This document shows, one piece after another, positions 15,826 to 25,301 of a stretch of 50,968 nt of DNA. Position 1 is the first letter of the stretch; each line of letters starts with the position of its first letter. A model generated the notes under the pieces. The model worked only from the letters and a program-made list of their open reading frames with translations, was not told the DNA's origin and made no database searches. A program made the translations under genes and the position numbers. Origin of the DNA: ZLKRG44 sp964555705 (GTDB lineage: Bacteria > Planctomycetota > Phycisphaerae > Phycisphaerales > SM1A02); NCBI GenBank assembly GCA_964555705.1, contig CAZKTN010000017.1, positions 1-50,968 of the forward strand, in the 5' to 3' direction.

Positions 15826-17024
15826 GGCTGCTGCCATTCCACTACGCGGCCCGCAACATCGGGCGCAGTCCGCTTCGACTGTGGCTCACGGCCGGCGGAT
15901 CCGCGATCGTGGTGTTCCTGGTGGTTGCGGCCGTCGCCAGCATGCGCGCGCTCGACCGCGGCGTGCGCGCCAGCGGCACCGCGGGCAACGTCATGCTGCT
16001 CGGCGCCGGCAGCGAGGAGAGCGTCGAGCGCAGCGAGATCTCCGCATCCACGCCCGGCGTCATCGCCGCCAGCGTTGAGGGCGTGCGGTCGGCGGCAGGC
16101 GCAACGTTCATCTCGCCCGAGCTTCACGTGCCGCTGCCGCTGCGGCGCGAGGGCACGCCCGCCCCGTCGGGCTCCTCGCGCGACCTCGTTCTCGTGCGCG
16201 GCGTGGAGCCTGCCGCGTTCCTGGTGCATCCGCAGGTGCGACTTGCGTGCGGCCGCGTCCCTGACGCAGGCGCAGATGAGGCGATCGTCGGGCGTGCGCT
16301 CGCCGTACGCCTGGGCATCTCCGATTCGGACATCAGTGCGTCAGGCACCGCCGTCCAACCGGTCATCCTCATCGATGACCGCCCGCACCGCGTGACGGGA
16401 ATCATGGACGCGCCAGGCATCGCCATCGACGGCGAGGCGTGGATGCCCATCACCGACCTTCTCGTGCATACCAGGCGCGCCACCATCTCCACGGTTGTCG
16501 TCTCGCTTGGGCCCGGCAGCGATGTGGGCGACCTCGAGGTCTTCGCGGCACGGCGGCCCGACCTCGAGCTCTCCGCGATAGACGAGACCGCCTACTACGC
16601 AGGCCTCGCAGCGTTCTTCGGTCCCGTGCGCACCCTGGTAGGCCTCAGCGCACTGCTCGTGGCGGCCGGCGCCATGCTCGGCGGGCTCAATGCGCTCGAT
16701 GCCGCGTTCGCTGCACGCTCGCGCGAGATCGCCATGCTGCAGGTGCTCGGGTTCCGCCGGGCAGCCGTCGTGGCAAGCCTCGTGCAGGAGTCGCTCATCA
16801 CTGTGGCCGCGGGCTCGCTGCCGGCCATCATCCTCGCTGCACTTCTCCTTGACGGCACCGGGGTGCAGTTCTCGATGGGCATCTTCTCCATGTCGATCGA
16901 TGCCGCATGCGTCGCGTGGGGGCTTGTCGCGGCAGCCATCCTGGGGATCGTGGGAAGCCTGCCTCCCGCAGTCCGCTGCATGCGTACACCAATTCCGCAG
17001 GCCCTCAAGTCCGATCTTGCATGA
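15822..17024 (+). CDS. FtsX/MacB-like ABC permease 2
   Basis: A 400-aa permease with the same topology as its neighbour: N-terminal helix (about 22-42), periplasmic domain (about 45-270), three C-terminal helices. REIAMLQVLGFRRAAV before the third helix is the usual FtsX-type coupling segment, matching RERDLSVLQTLGFRGRH in permease 1. It lacks the FCP and NC cysteines of permease 1, so the two subunits are not interchangeable. ATG 15822 overlaps the previous stop by 4 bp; 47 bp separate it from the lipoprotein gene. Confidence 0.87.
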   Translation: MRLLPFHYAARNIGRSPLRLWLTAGGSAIVVFLVVAAVASMRALDRGVRASGTAGNVMLLGAGSEESVERSEISASTPGVIAASVEGVRSAAGATFISPELHVPLPLRREGTPAPSGSSRDLVLVRGVEPAAFLVHPQVRLACGRVPDAGADEAIVGRALAVRLGISDSDISASGTAVQPVILIDDRPHRVTGIMDAPGIAIDGEAWMPITDLLVHTRRATISTVVVSLGPGSDVGDLEVFAARRPDLELSAIDETAYYAGLAAFFGPVRTLVGLSALLVAAGAMLGGLNALDAAFAARSREIAMLQVLGFRRAAVVASLVQESLITVAAGSLPAIILAALLLDGTGVQFSMGIFSMSIDAACVAWGLVAAAILGIVGSLPPAVRCMRTPIPQALKSDLA

Positions 17025-17071
17025 AGTCCCGCGCGCCAACCGATCTCACCACCGAATCAAGGAGCACAGCC

Positions 17072-17839
17072 ATGCATTCCCTCACGCCGATCTCATCCTC
17101 GTTCGCGACCGGAGCACTTCCCCTGGTGCGGCCGCTCGCGGCCATCGCGCTGGCAACCGCACTGCCGCTTGCGCTCGCCGCATGCGGCGACAGCTCGCCG
17201 AACGCGGCCACGGCACCAAGGGACGGCTCCCCATCCAAGGACACAGCGCATCACGATCACGCCGATGGCCACGACCACAGCCACGACGAGGGCGGCGACG
17301 CGCCCAAGTCACCTGAGTCGCCACCGTCGCCCGATGCCGCGGAGCCTGCGGAAGCCGCAGGGGGCGCCGGACTTCCCAAGGGCCTGCTGCTTGCGCGACG
17401 CCCGCTCGGCGCAGTCGGCGTCGCGACCGCACGCATGGGCGTGAGGCCCGGCGAGCCAATCTCGCTGATCGGCCGCATCGGCGGGTCACGCTCGCCCATG
17501 GTCAGCAACCGTGCGGTGTTCACGATCGTCGATCCCGAGATGAAGTGCTGCCTCGAGACGAGCGACGAGGACCACTGCCCGCGCCCCTGGGACTACTGCT
17601 GCTCCGACCGCGCGAAGCTCGCGGCTGCGACGGCGACCATCGAGATCTGCGGCCCGGACGGGAAGCCGCTCGCGCTCGCACTTGAGCAGGAGGGCACACT
17701 GAAGCCGCTCACGCTCATCGCGGTGAACGGCGTGCTCGAGACGCCGGACGCGTCAGGCGCCTTCGTCATCCGCGCGCGGGGCATCTACCTGATGCCCGAC
17801 GATCCTCTTGCGGAGCGCATCAGCGCGTTCAGGAAGTAG
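17072..17839 (+). CDS. His/Cys-rich lipoprotein with PWDYCC motif
   Basis: A 255-aa lipoprotein: signal peptide ending in LAAC (Cys38), a linker with a metal-ligand-like tract of His and Asp (HHDHADGHDHSHDEG, about 60-74), then a small beta-rich domain (about 118-250). That domain begins PISLIGRIGGS and contains AVFTIVDPEMKCC and CPRPWDYCC, giving CC-x8-C-x6-CC (Cys159/160/169/176/177). I recall similar ...PWDYCC proteins in planctomycetes but no assigned function. The His tract resembles zinc, nickel or copper chaperone linkers. ATG 17072 has AAGGAG at 17059-17064. It is the last gene of the export operon and overlaps the convergent small membrane-protein gene by 11 bp. A periplasmic metal-binding or substrate-presenting role is inferred. 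Confidence 0.75.
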   Translation: MHSLTPISSSFATGALPLVRPLAAIALATALPLALAACGDSSPNAATAPRDGSPSKDTAHHDHADGHDHSHDEGGDAPKSPESPPSPDAAEPAEAAGGAGLPKGLLLARRPLGAVGVATARMGVRPGEPISLIGRIGGSRSPMVSNRAVFTIVDPEMKCCLETSDEDHCPRPWDYCCSDRAKLAAATATIEICGPDGKPLALALEQEGTLKPLTLIAVNGVLETPDASGAFVIRARGIYLMPDDPLAERISAFRK

Positions 17840-18056
17840 GACCCTCGGGCGGCTGGCCCTTTGCGGCGCGCGCCGCACGTGCAGCGGCACGCCTCTTCGC
17901 GAACTCCTCGCGCCCCTTCGCTGCGCGCGCATCGTCGGCGTCGAGCTTGCCATGGAGGTCCTCGTCGGCCCGCTCCTGGCGGGAGAGCATGTTCCACACG
18001 AGCACGCCCACAGCGAACATGCTCACCGTCATCAGGATGAACGTGATGGCGGCCAC
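17829..18056 (-). CDS. Small single-pass membrane protein, about 75 aa
   Basis: Directly downstream of the amidase gene on the same strand. The frame gives one hydrophobic helix (AITFILMTVSMFAVGVLVWNML) and a highly charged Ala/Lys/Arg helical tail ending PPEGPTS. GTG 18056 is the most plausible start but has no good SD; the frame stays open into the amidase gene, so the start is uncertain. Small membrane partners of this kind are common in cell-wall operons. Function unknown. Confidence 0.5.
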   Translation of the reverse strand: MAAITFILMTVSMFAVGVLVWNMLSRQERADEDLHGKLDADDARAAKGREEFAKRRAAARAARAAKGQPPEGPTS

Positions 18057-18070
18057 GCGCGCTGCCCAGC

Positions 18071-18784
18071 TCAGGCCCGCAGCGACTTCGAGCGCATCGT
18101 GGCCATCCTCGACTGAAGGTTCTTCCCGGGACACGCGGTCTTCGCGCCGTCCCACTCGCGGTGGGTGCGCACACGCGACACGGGAACCTTGTACTTGGCC
18201 ATGCAGGTGCGCAGGTGCCGCTCGAGTGCCGCAAGCTGCCGGTCCGATGGCGCCTGCTCGTCGAAGTTGCCCATCACCAGGATGCCGAGGTTGCCCTCGT
18301 TGCGGTTGCGCACGTGGGCACCCTGCCACTTGAGGCTGCGGCCCTCCCAGATGCGGCCCTCGCGGTCGATGACGTAGTGGTAGCCGATGTCGCCCCACCC
18401 ACGGCCGCGGTGCCCGTTGCGGTAGAGCTCGATGCGGGCAGCGCTGCTCGCGTAGTCGGTCGCGGTGAACGGCGTCATGCCGTCGTGGTGGATCGTGATG
18501 TACTCCACCGGGAGCATCGGGTTCATGGCGGCCGCATCAGGTGTGCCGCGCGCCCATGCCTCGCGGGGAAGCACGCCATCCACCGATGGCTTGGCCGGTG
18601 CGGTTGGCTGGGGCTTGGGCGAAGGCCGCGACGCACCGGTTCCGGGCGCAACGTCGGGCCACGCAAGGTCGGGCAGCTTCGAAACAGACTGGCCAGTCGT
18701 TGCGCATCCTGCGAGGAACGCAAGTCCGGCCAGCATGATGCTGCGCCGGGCGATGGGGATGTGCTGTGGGTCCGCTGGTTCCAT
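18071..18784 (-). CDS. N-acetylmuramoyl-L-alanine amidase, PGRP/Amidase_2 lipoprotein
   Basis: A 237-aa lipoprotein: signal peptide with lipobox LAGC (Cys27), a Pro/Ser/Ala linker to about residue 70, then an Amidase_2/PGRP domain. The first zinc ligand lies in YITIHHDGM, the catalytic and structural Tyr region in GWGDIGYHYVIDREGRIWEGR, and the distal ligands in VRTHREWDGAKTACPG (His and Cys). WQGAHVRNRNEGNLGILVMGNF is a strong family signature. It should cleave the bond between muramic acid and the peptide stem in the periplasm. It is divergent from gyrB and followed by a small membrane protein. Confidence 0.9.
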   Translation of the reverse strand: MEPADPQHIPIARRSIMLAGLAFLAGCATTGQSVSKLPDLAWPDVAPGTGASRPSPKPQPTAPAKPSVDGVLPREAWARGTPDAAAMNPMLPVEYITIHHDGMTPFTATDYASSAARIELYRNGHRGRGWGDIGYHYVIDREGRIWEGRSLKWQGAHVRNRNEGNLGILVMGNFDEQAPSDRQLAALERHLRTCMAKYKVPVSRVRTHREWDGAKTACPGKNLQSRMATMRSKSLRA

Positions 18785-18952
18785 CCGTGGTGTCGCGCTG
18801 CAGGTCCGTCGCAGAGGGCGGGCTCGAGAATGTGCTATCGACCTGCGGCGAAAGCGACCTTCATAATACGAGTCGGCACCCCTTCAGGATCGGATCCGTT
18901 TGGGTCGAATTGCGCCATTTGGGTGTAGGTTTTGCGTAGAATCGCGGCTTCC
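18785..18952. promoter_or_regulatory. Divergent region between amidase and gyrB
   Basis: These 168 bp contain an upstream promoter candidate for gyrB, TCGACC (18839-18844)-17 bp-CATAAT (18862-18867), and a proximal -10-like TAGAAT. No clear promoter was found for the amidase direction. Confidence 0.35.
18937..18942 (+). promoter_or_regulatory. -10-like hexamer TAGAAT (gyrB)
   Basis: TAGAAT is followed by a 10-nt spacer and ATG 18953, with no Shine-Dalgarno. TTGCGC at 18910-18915 is a possible but widely spaced (21 bp) -35. Confidence 0.45.
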
Positions 18953-21520
<2,568 letters not shown>

Positions 21521-21536
21521 CGAGCCGGCGCCTCGC

Positions 21537-22730
21537 TCAGGGGGCGGGGGCCGCGAAGGTGCCCACGCGGGGCATGTCGCCGCGGTTTCCCGCGAACGCC
21601 AACGGAATGAGCACGAGGTCGGGCAATCCGCGCGCGCGCCGCTCGACCATCACCGCCATGATCCCGTTGGGCGCTGAGTTCGCTGCGGCATCGGGCTGGG
21701 GCGTCGGTCGCTGCGTCACGGGATCGCCCTGGCCAACGGCCGGATCACCCACGCGAACTGCAGTGGCGCCAGTCACGACCGCGCCAAGCACGTACGGCAC
21801 GTCCCGCATCCCGTCATCCGGCGCGATCGTCGTGTCGGCGAGCGCGGATCCGGGCTGGTCCATGGCCTCGGCCACGTAGCGGAGCGGCCCGCGCCAGATC
21901 TCCACGCCGCCCTCGGCGGGCACGCGGCGCGGCGGCATCGGGAAGCTGATGTGCATGCGATCGCCATCGGTCCAGGGGCCGCGCACCGTGAGCGTGCGCC
22001 CCTCCACCGTGAAGTCGCCGGCGGCCAGCATGCGCCCGCGCGCGGAGACTCGCGCGGCGGCGGGATCGACCCATTCGGGAAGCTGCACCCTCACATCGAG
22101 CGCGCGCCCGACGGGCGCCGGTTCATTGGCGTCCGCTGGCCCAGTCGCTTCCGCGGGTGCAGGCGCGCCCGCAGGCTGGGAAGTGCGGTGCGACAGCGTG
22201 AACCCGACGTGGTTGGACCACGGGTAGTCGGTGCCCTGGTCGATGTTCCAGCGGACATCGCCAACCGTGAACGAGAGCTCGCTGTCCGCGATGATCGCCA
22301 CGGTCACCGTGGGCACTTCGCCGCCTTCGATGCGCCAGACCATGTCGCGAAGCGATGCAAGCGCGGCAAGCGAGCCGCATCCGCGCGCATCTGCGCCATT
22401 CCATTCAGGGCGCACGCACGACGATGCGCATGTGGCCGGCACGTCGAGCTGGAATGCCGCTCCGTCGAGAGAGATTGAGGCGAGAACACCGAAGATCGCC
22501 CGCTCATGAGGCGGCGCAGCTGGCGCCGCAGGACGCGGATCGCACTTACGGATCGCCTGCTCCACCGCGCGCAGACGCGGCGACCAGAAGCCGCCCCCGA
22601 CATTGACGGACATGTCCGATGGCGCCGGAGACACCTGCAGCGGGGATGGGGCGACCGCGCATGCGACCGGTCCGGCCGCAACTGCCAGCACGAGGGCGAG
22701 CGCCGCGCGGTCGTGGCGATACGCGGCCAT
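21537..22730 (-). CDS. GH127-like exported protein lacking most of the catalytic barrel
   Basis: A 397-aa exported protein (hydrophobic signal, about 8-24; Cys24 is a poor lipobox). It matches both ends of GH127 (DUF1680) beta-L-arabinofuranosidases: VNVGGGFWSPRL (43-53) resembles the family's extreme N-terminus; CGSLAALASLRDMVWRIEGG (118-137), QGTDYPWSNHVGFTLS and the C-terminal beta-sandwich (PEWV...GPWTDGDRMHISFPM...IWRGPLRYVAEAMD) resemble its C-terminal third. The intervening (alpha/alpha)6 barrel with the catalytic Glu is absent: only about 60 residues separate the two ends. Full-length members are usually 600 aa or more. It is therefore probably non-catalytic and may bind carbohydrate. 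The frame is clean over 397 codons. Its ATG overlaps the queC stop by 1 bp (TGATG). Confidence 0.75.
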   Translation of the reverse strand: MAAYRHDRAALALVLAVAAGPVACAVAPSPLQVSPAPSDMSVNVGGGFWSPRLRAVEQAIRKCDPRPAAPAAPPHERAIFGVLASISLDGAAFQLDVPATCASSCVRPEWNGADARGCGSLAALASLRDMVWRIEGGEVPTVTVAIIADSELSFTVGDVRWNIDQGTDYPWSNHVGFTLSHRTSQPAGAPAPAEATGPADANEPAPVGRALDVRVQLPEWVDPAAARVSARGRMLAAGDFTVEGRTLTVRGPWTDGDRMHISFPMPPRRVPAEGGVEIWRGPLRYVAEAMDQPGSALADTTIAPDDGMRDVPYVLGAVVTGATAVRVGDPAVGQGDPVTQRPTPQPDAAANSAPNGIMAVMVERRARGLPDLVLIPLAFAGNRGDMPRVGTFAAPAP

Positions 22731-23449
22731 CACGGTCGTGCCTCCGCACATGCCAGCAGCGGATCGGCGACCGATGCCTCGGCGAACCCGCGCGCGCGCA
22801 GCAGGCACGCATCGCAGTGACCGCACGGGCGGCCTTCGGCATCCGGGTCGTAGCAGCTGGTGGTCATCGCGAAGTCGACCCCGAGCTCGGCGCCAAGCGT
22901 CACGATGCGCGACTTGGCCATCTCCAGCAGCGGCGCGACGATCGCGATCGCGCGCTCGCCCCGCTGCGACGCCTCGACGCCGGCCCTTGTCGCAAGGTTT
23001 GCGAGCCGCTCGAACGCGGAGATGTACTCGGGACGGCAGTCGGGATAGCCCGAGTAGTCGACCGCGTTGGCGCCGATCGCGATGGCGGTCGCACCGCGCA
23101 CCTCCGCGAGCGCCAGCGCGAAGGAAAGGAACACGGTGTTTCGTGCAGGCACGTAGGTGATCGGGATTGCGCCGGGCCCGCCGATCTCCGCACGGTCCTT
23201 CGGCACAGCCACATCCGACGTCAGCGCGCTGCCGCCGAATGCGCGCAGGTCGATGCGCTGCAGCACATGCTCCTCTGCGCCCAGCGCGGCCGCCAGCCGC
23301 GCAGCGCGCTCAAGCTCGATGCGGTGCCTCTGCCCGTAGTCGAAGCTGAGCGCCGTGCACCTGAAGCCCTCGCGGCGCATCCACGCGAGCGTCACGGCGC
23401 TGTCCATGCCGCCCGACAGCAGGACGACGGCACGGCGCTGGTCGCTCAT
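22730..23449 (-). CDS. queC: 7-cyano-7-deazaguanine synthase QueC
   Basis: A 239-aa QueC, the ATP-dependent enzyme that converts 7-carboxy-7-deazaguanine to preQ0 in queuosine biosynthesis. The pyrophosphatase loop LLSGGMDSAVT (10-20), SFDYGQRHRIEL, PITYVPARNTVFLSFALALAE, IGANAVDYSGYPDCRPEYI and the zinc-binding SCYDP...CGHCDAC are all present. ATG 23449 forms an ATGA overlap with the moxR stop. No other queuosine genes occur nearby; the pairing with moxR looks like operon convenience rather than pathway clustering. Confidence 0.95.
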   Translation of the reverse strand: MSDQRRAVVLLSGGMDSAVTLAWMRREGFRCTALSFDYGQRHRIELERAARLAAALGAEEHVLQRIDLRAFGGSALTSDVAVPKDRAEIGGPGAIPITYVPARNTVFLSFALALAEVRGATAIAIGANAVDYSGYPDCRPEYISAFERLANLATRAGVEASQRGERAIAIVAPLLEMAKSRIVTLGAELGVDFAMTTSCYDPDAEGRPCGHCDACLLRARGFAEASVADPLLACAEARP

Positions 23450-24372
23450 GTGGGGCTCGCGACCGTCTCGAGAACCTGCTGAACGATGCGGCGCGCGGTC
23501 GCGGTGTCGCCCGCGTGCATCGCGGTGCGCGGCACTATGCGGTGCGCGCACACGCCAACCGCATTCTGGACGATGTCATCGGGCACCACGTAGTCGCGCC
23601 CCTCAATGAGCGCCGTGGCGCGCGCCGCCTGCGCAAGCGCCAGCGCTCCACGCGGCGAGAGCCCCAGCTGCAGCTCTTCATGGCCGCGCGTCGCCTCGGC
23701 GATGGCGATGATGTAGTCGACAAGCGCGCGGTCGAGCCGGATGCGGTCGGTGCGCTCCTGCAGCTCGAGCACTTCCGCGGCCTTGAGCACAGGACGAAGG
23801 TCCCGAAGCGCCATGCGGGCAGGCTGCTGGAGGATGATCCTGCTCTCGTCATCAGGCGCCGGATACCCAAGCGACAGCCTCATCAGGAAACGGTCGAGCT
23901 GGTTCTCGGGCAGCATGTAGGTGCCCTCGAACTCGTACGGGTTCTGCGTCGCCACCACCATGAACGGCTGCGGCAGCGCATGCACCTGGCCCTCGGCGGT
24001 GACGGTGCCCTCAGCCATCGCCTCGAGGAGCGCGCTCTGCGTGCGGGGCGTCGCGCGGTTGATCTCGTCGGCGAGCACCACGCTCGCGAACACCGGTCCC
24101 GGCCTGAACTCGAAGCGGCCCGCATCCTTCATCCAGATCGCCACTCCGGTGACATCCGAGGGAAGGAGGTCTGGCGTGCACTGGATGCGCCCGAATGTGC
24201 AGTCGATGCTGCGGGCGAGCGCCTGCGCGAGCACGGTCTTGCCGACCCCGGGAACGTCCTCGATCAGCACGTGTCCACGCGCCAGAAGGCACGTGACGAG
24301 GCGCCGGACCGCCTGCCGGTTGCCCATGTAGACGGAGGCGATGCTCGCCACAAGCGCCTCGATGCGGTCCAT
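23446..24372 (-). CDS. MoxR-family AAA+ ATPase
   Basis: A 308-aa MoxR-type AAA+ ATPase, a chaperone-like protein usually involved in maturing metalloenzymes or membrane complexes. Walker A EDVPGVGKTVLAQALA, Walker B VVLADEINRATPRTQSALLEAM, sensor 1 VVATQNPYEFEGTYMLPENQLDRF and the GLSPRGALALAQAARA sensor 2 region are intact. Typical partners (DUF58, von Willebrand A or transglutaminase genes) are absent; queC follows with a 4-bp overlap. ATG 24372 is preferred over GTG 24378 because TATCCT lies 7 nt upstream. Confidence 0.92.
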   Translation of the reverse strand: MDRIEALVASIASVYMGNRQAVRRLVTCLLARGHVLIEDVPGVGKTVLAQALARSIDCTFGRIQCTPDLLPSDVTGVAIWMKDAGRFEFRPGPVFASVVLADEINRATPRTQSALLEAMAEGTVTAEGQVHALPQPFMVVATQNPYEFEGTYMLPENQLDRFLMRLSLGYPAPDDESRIILQQPARMALRDLRPVLKAAEVLELQERTDRIRLDRALVDYIIAIAEATRGHEELQLGLSPRGALALAQAARATALIEGRDYVVPDDIVQNAVGVCAHRIVPRTAMHAGDTATARRIVQQVLETVASPT

Positions 24373-24379
24373 GTGCACG

Positions 24380-24385
24380 AGGATA
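24380..24385 (-). promoter_or_regulatory. -10-like hexamer TATCCT (moxR)
   Basis: Minus-strand TATCCT, 7 nt before ATG 24372 and with no Shine-Dalgarno between. Confidence 0.4.
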
Positions 24386-24437
24386 TCAGTCGATGCATAG
24401 GGTTCGTGGGTACAACACCGTTCCCAGGCAGGACCTC

Positions 24438-25190
24438 ATGGTGCATGATGAACGAACAACTCGCGCTGCAGGAGCAGGTCCGCTGCCGCTTGCGCTGCTG
24501 CTCATCTCGGGCGGCGCCGTGTGCTTCGCGGTCGCGCTCGTCGCGCCGGCCGCCGCACGCCAGACGGTTGCTCTGATGGGCCGTAGCGGCGAAGAGAGCG
24601 CGAGCGCCGAGCTGGCTGATGCAGCTTCGGCGGCGATCGAGTTCCTCGCGACGCTGGCGGTCGCATCGGGATGCGTGGCCTGGTGGCGCGCACGTTCAAG
24701 CGATACGTCGCGGCACACTCGAGCCATGGTCCTCGCCGGTGGCCTGATCTGGTGCGCCGCCACGGGGTTCCTCGCGTGGATCGCCATGTCCGGTGTGACG
24801 GGTGCGCTGCGGATCGGGCCATCCACCTGGATCACACCGACGGGCGCATCGCTCGCCCTCGGTGCCGTCCAGGTGCTCGGCGCGTCACTGATCGTCCAGG
24901 GCATTCGCCCGGGACTGCGCGCGCTCGGGGCGCGATCGGAAACTGTCGCCGAGGCGCGCTCGGCGGCAGGCTCGCTTGAGTTCGCGGTTGTGGCGGCAAC
25001 GCTGGTCCTCGGGAGCCGGCTCTTCTCGCTCATCCTGCCCACCTTCGGATGGAGCGCATGGACGCCCCTGGCACGAGTCCTCATGAACGGCTCAGGGCTG
25101 ATCCTGGCGCTCACCCTCATCTGGGGCTTCGTGGGGTGCTGGCAAGTGGCCCGTGCACGGCCGCGCCCCTCTGCCGAATCGGCAGCGTGA
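24438..25190 (+). CDS. Integral membrane protein, unknown function
   Basis: A 250-aa protein with about five hydrophobic segments: LPLALLLISGGAVCFAVALV, EFLATLAVASGCVAW, MVLAGGLIWCAATGFLAWIAM, SLALGAVQVLGASLIVQG, then FAVVAATLVLGSRLFSLILP and LMNGSGLILALTLIWGFVGCW. The first two are separated by a loop with GRSGEESASAELADAA. No transporter or enzyme motif is visible. ATG 24438 has AGGAC upstream; ATG 24393 would add 15 residues. It precedes groEL1 by 111 bp, but the groEL1 promoter lies in that gap, so it is probably not part of the chaperone operon. Confidence 0.65.
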   Translation: MVHDERTTRAAGAGPLPLALLLISGGAVCFAVALVAPAAARQTVALMGRSGEESASAELADAASAAIEFLATLAVASGCVAWWRARSSDTSRHTRAMVLAGGLIWCAATGFLAWIAMSGVTGALRIGPSTWITPTGASLALGAVQVLGASLIVQGIRPGLRALGARSETVAEARSAAGSLEFAVVAATLVLGSRLFSLILPTFGWSAWTPLARVLMNGSGLILALTLIWGFVGCWQVARARPRPSAESAA

Positions 25191-25245
25191 GCCCTGCCGG
25201 GCACCCAAAATCACGGCTGATTCGCACCTGGCCGCACCGGTCTTC

Positions 25246-25262
25246 TGGCACGCGGTTTGCAT
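25246..25262 (+). promoter_or_regulatory. Sigma-54 (RpoN) -24/-12 promoter of groEL1
   Basis: TGGCACG (25246-25252), four bases, then TTGCAT (25257-25262), preceded by CT. This matches the RpoN consensus YTGGCACG-N4-TTGCW at every fixed position. Transcription would start near 25271-25274, giving a leader of about 30 nt with a GGAG site (about 25291-25295) before ATG 25302. No CIRCE (HrcA) inverted repeat is seen. An enhancer-binding activator would be required; its site is not identified. Confidence 0.75.
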
Positions 25263-25301
25263 ACATGTCCGGCTTCACAACCGACCACTGGAGATCCATA
25301 C

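Noticed and set aside
25191..25301. CIRCE/HrcA operator upstream of groEL1
   Set aside because: No TTAGCACTC-N9-GAGTGCTAA or near match is present; the clear signal there is the sigma-54 motif.
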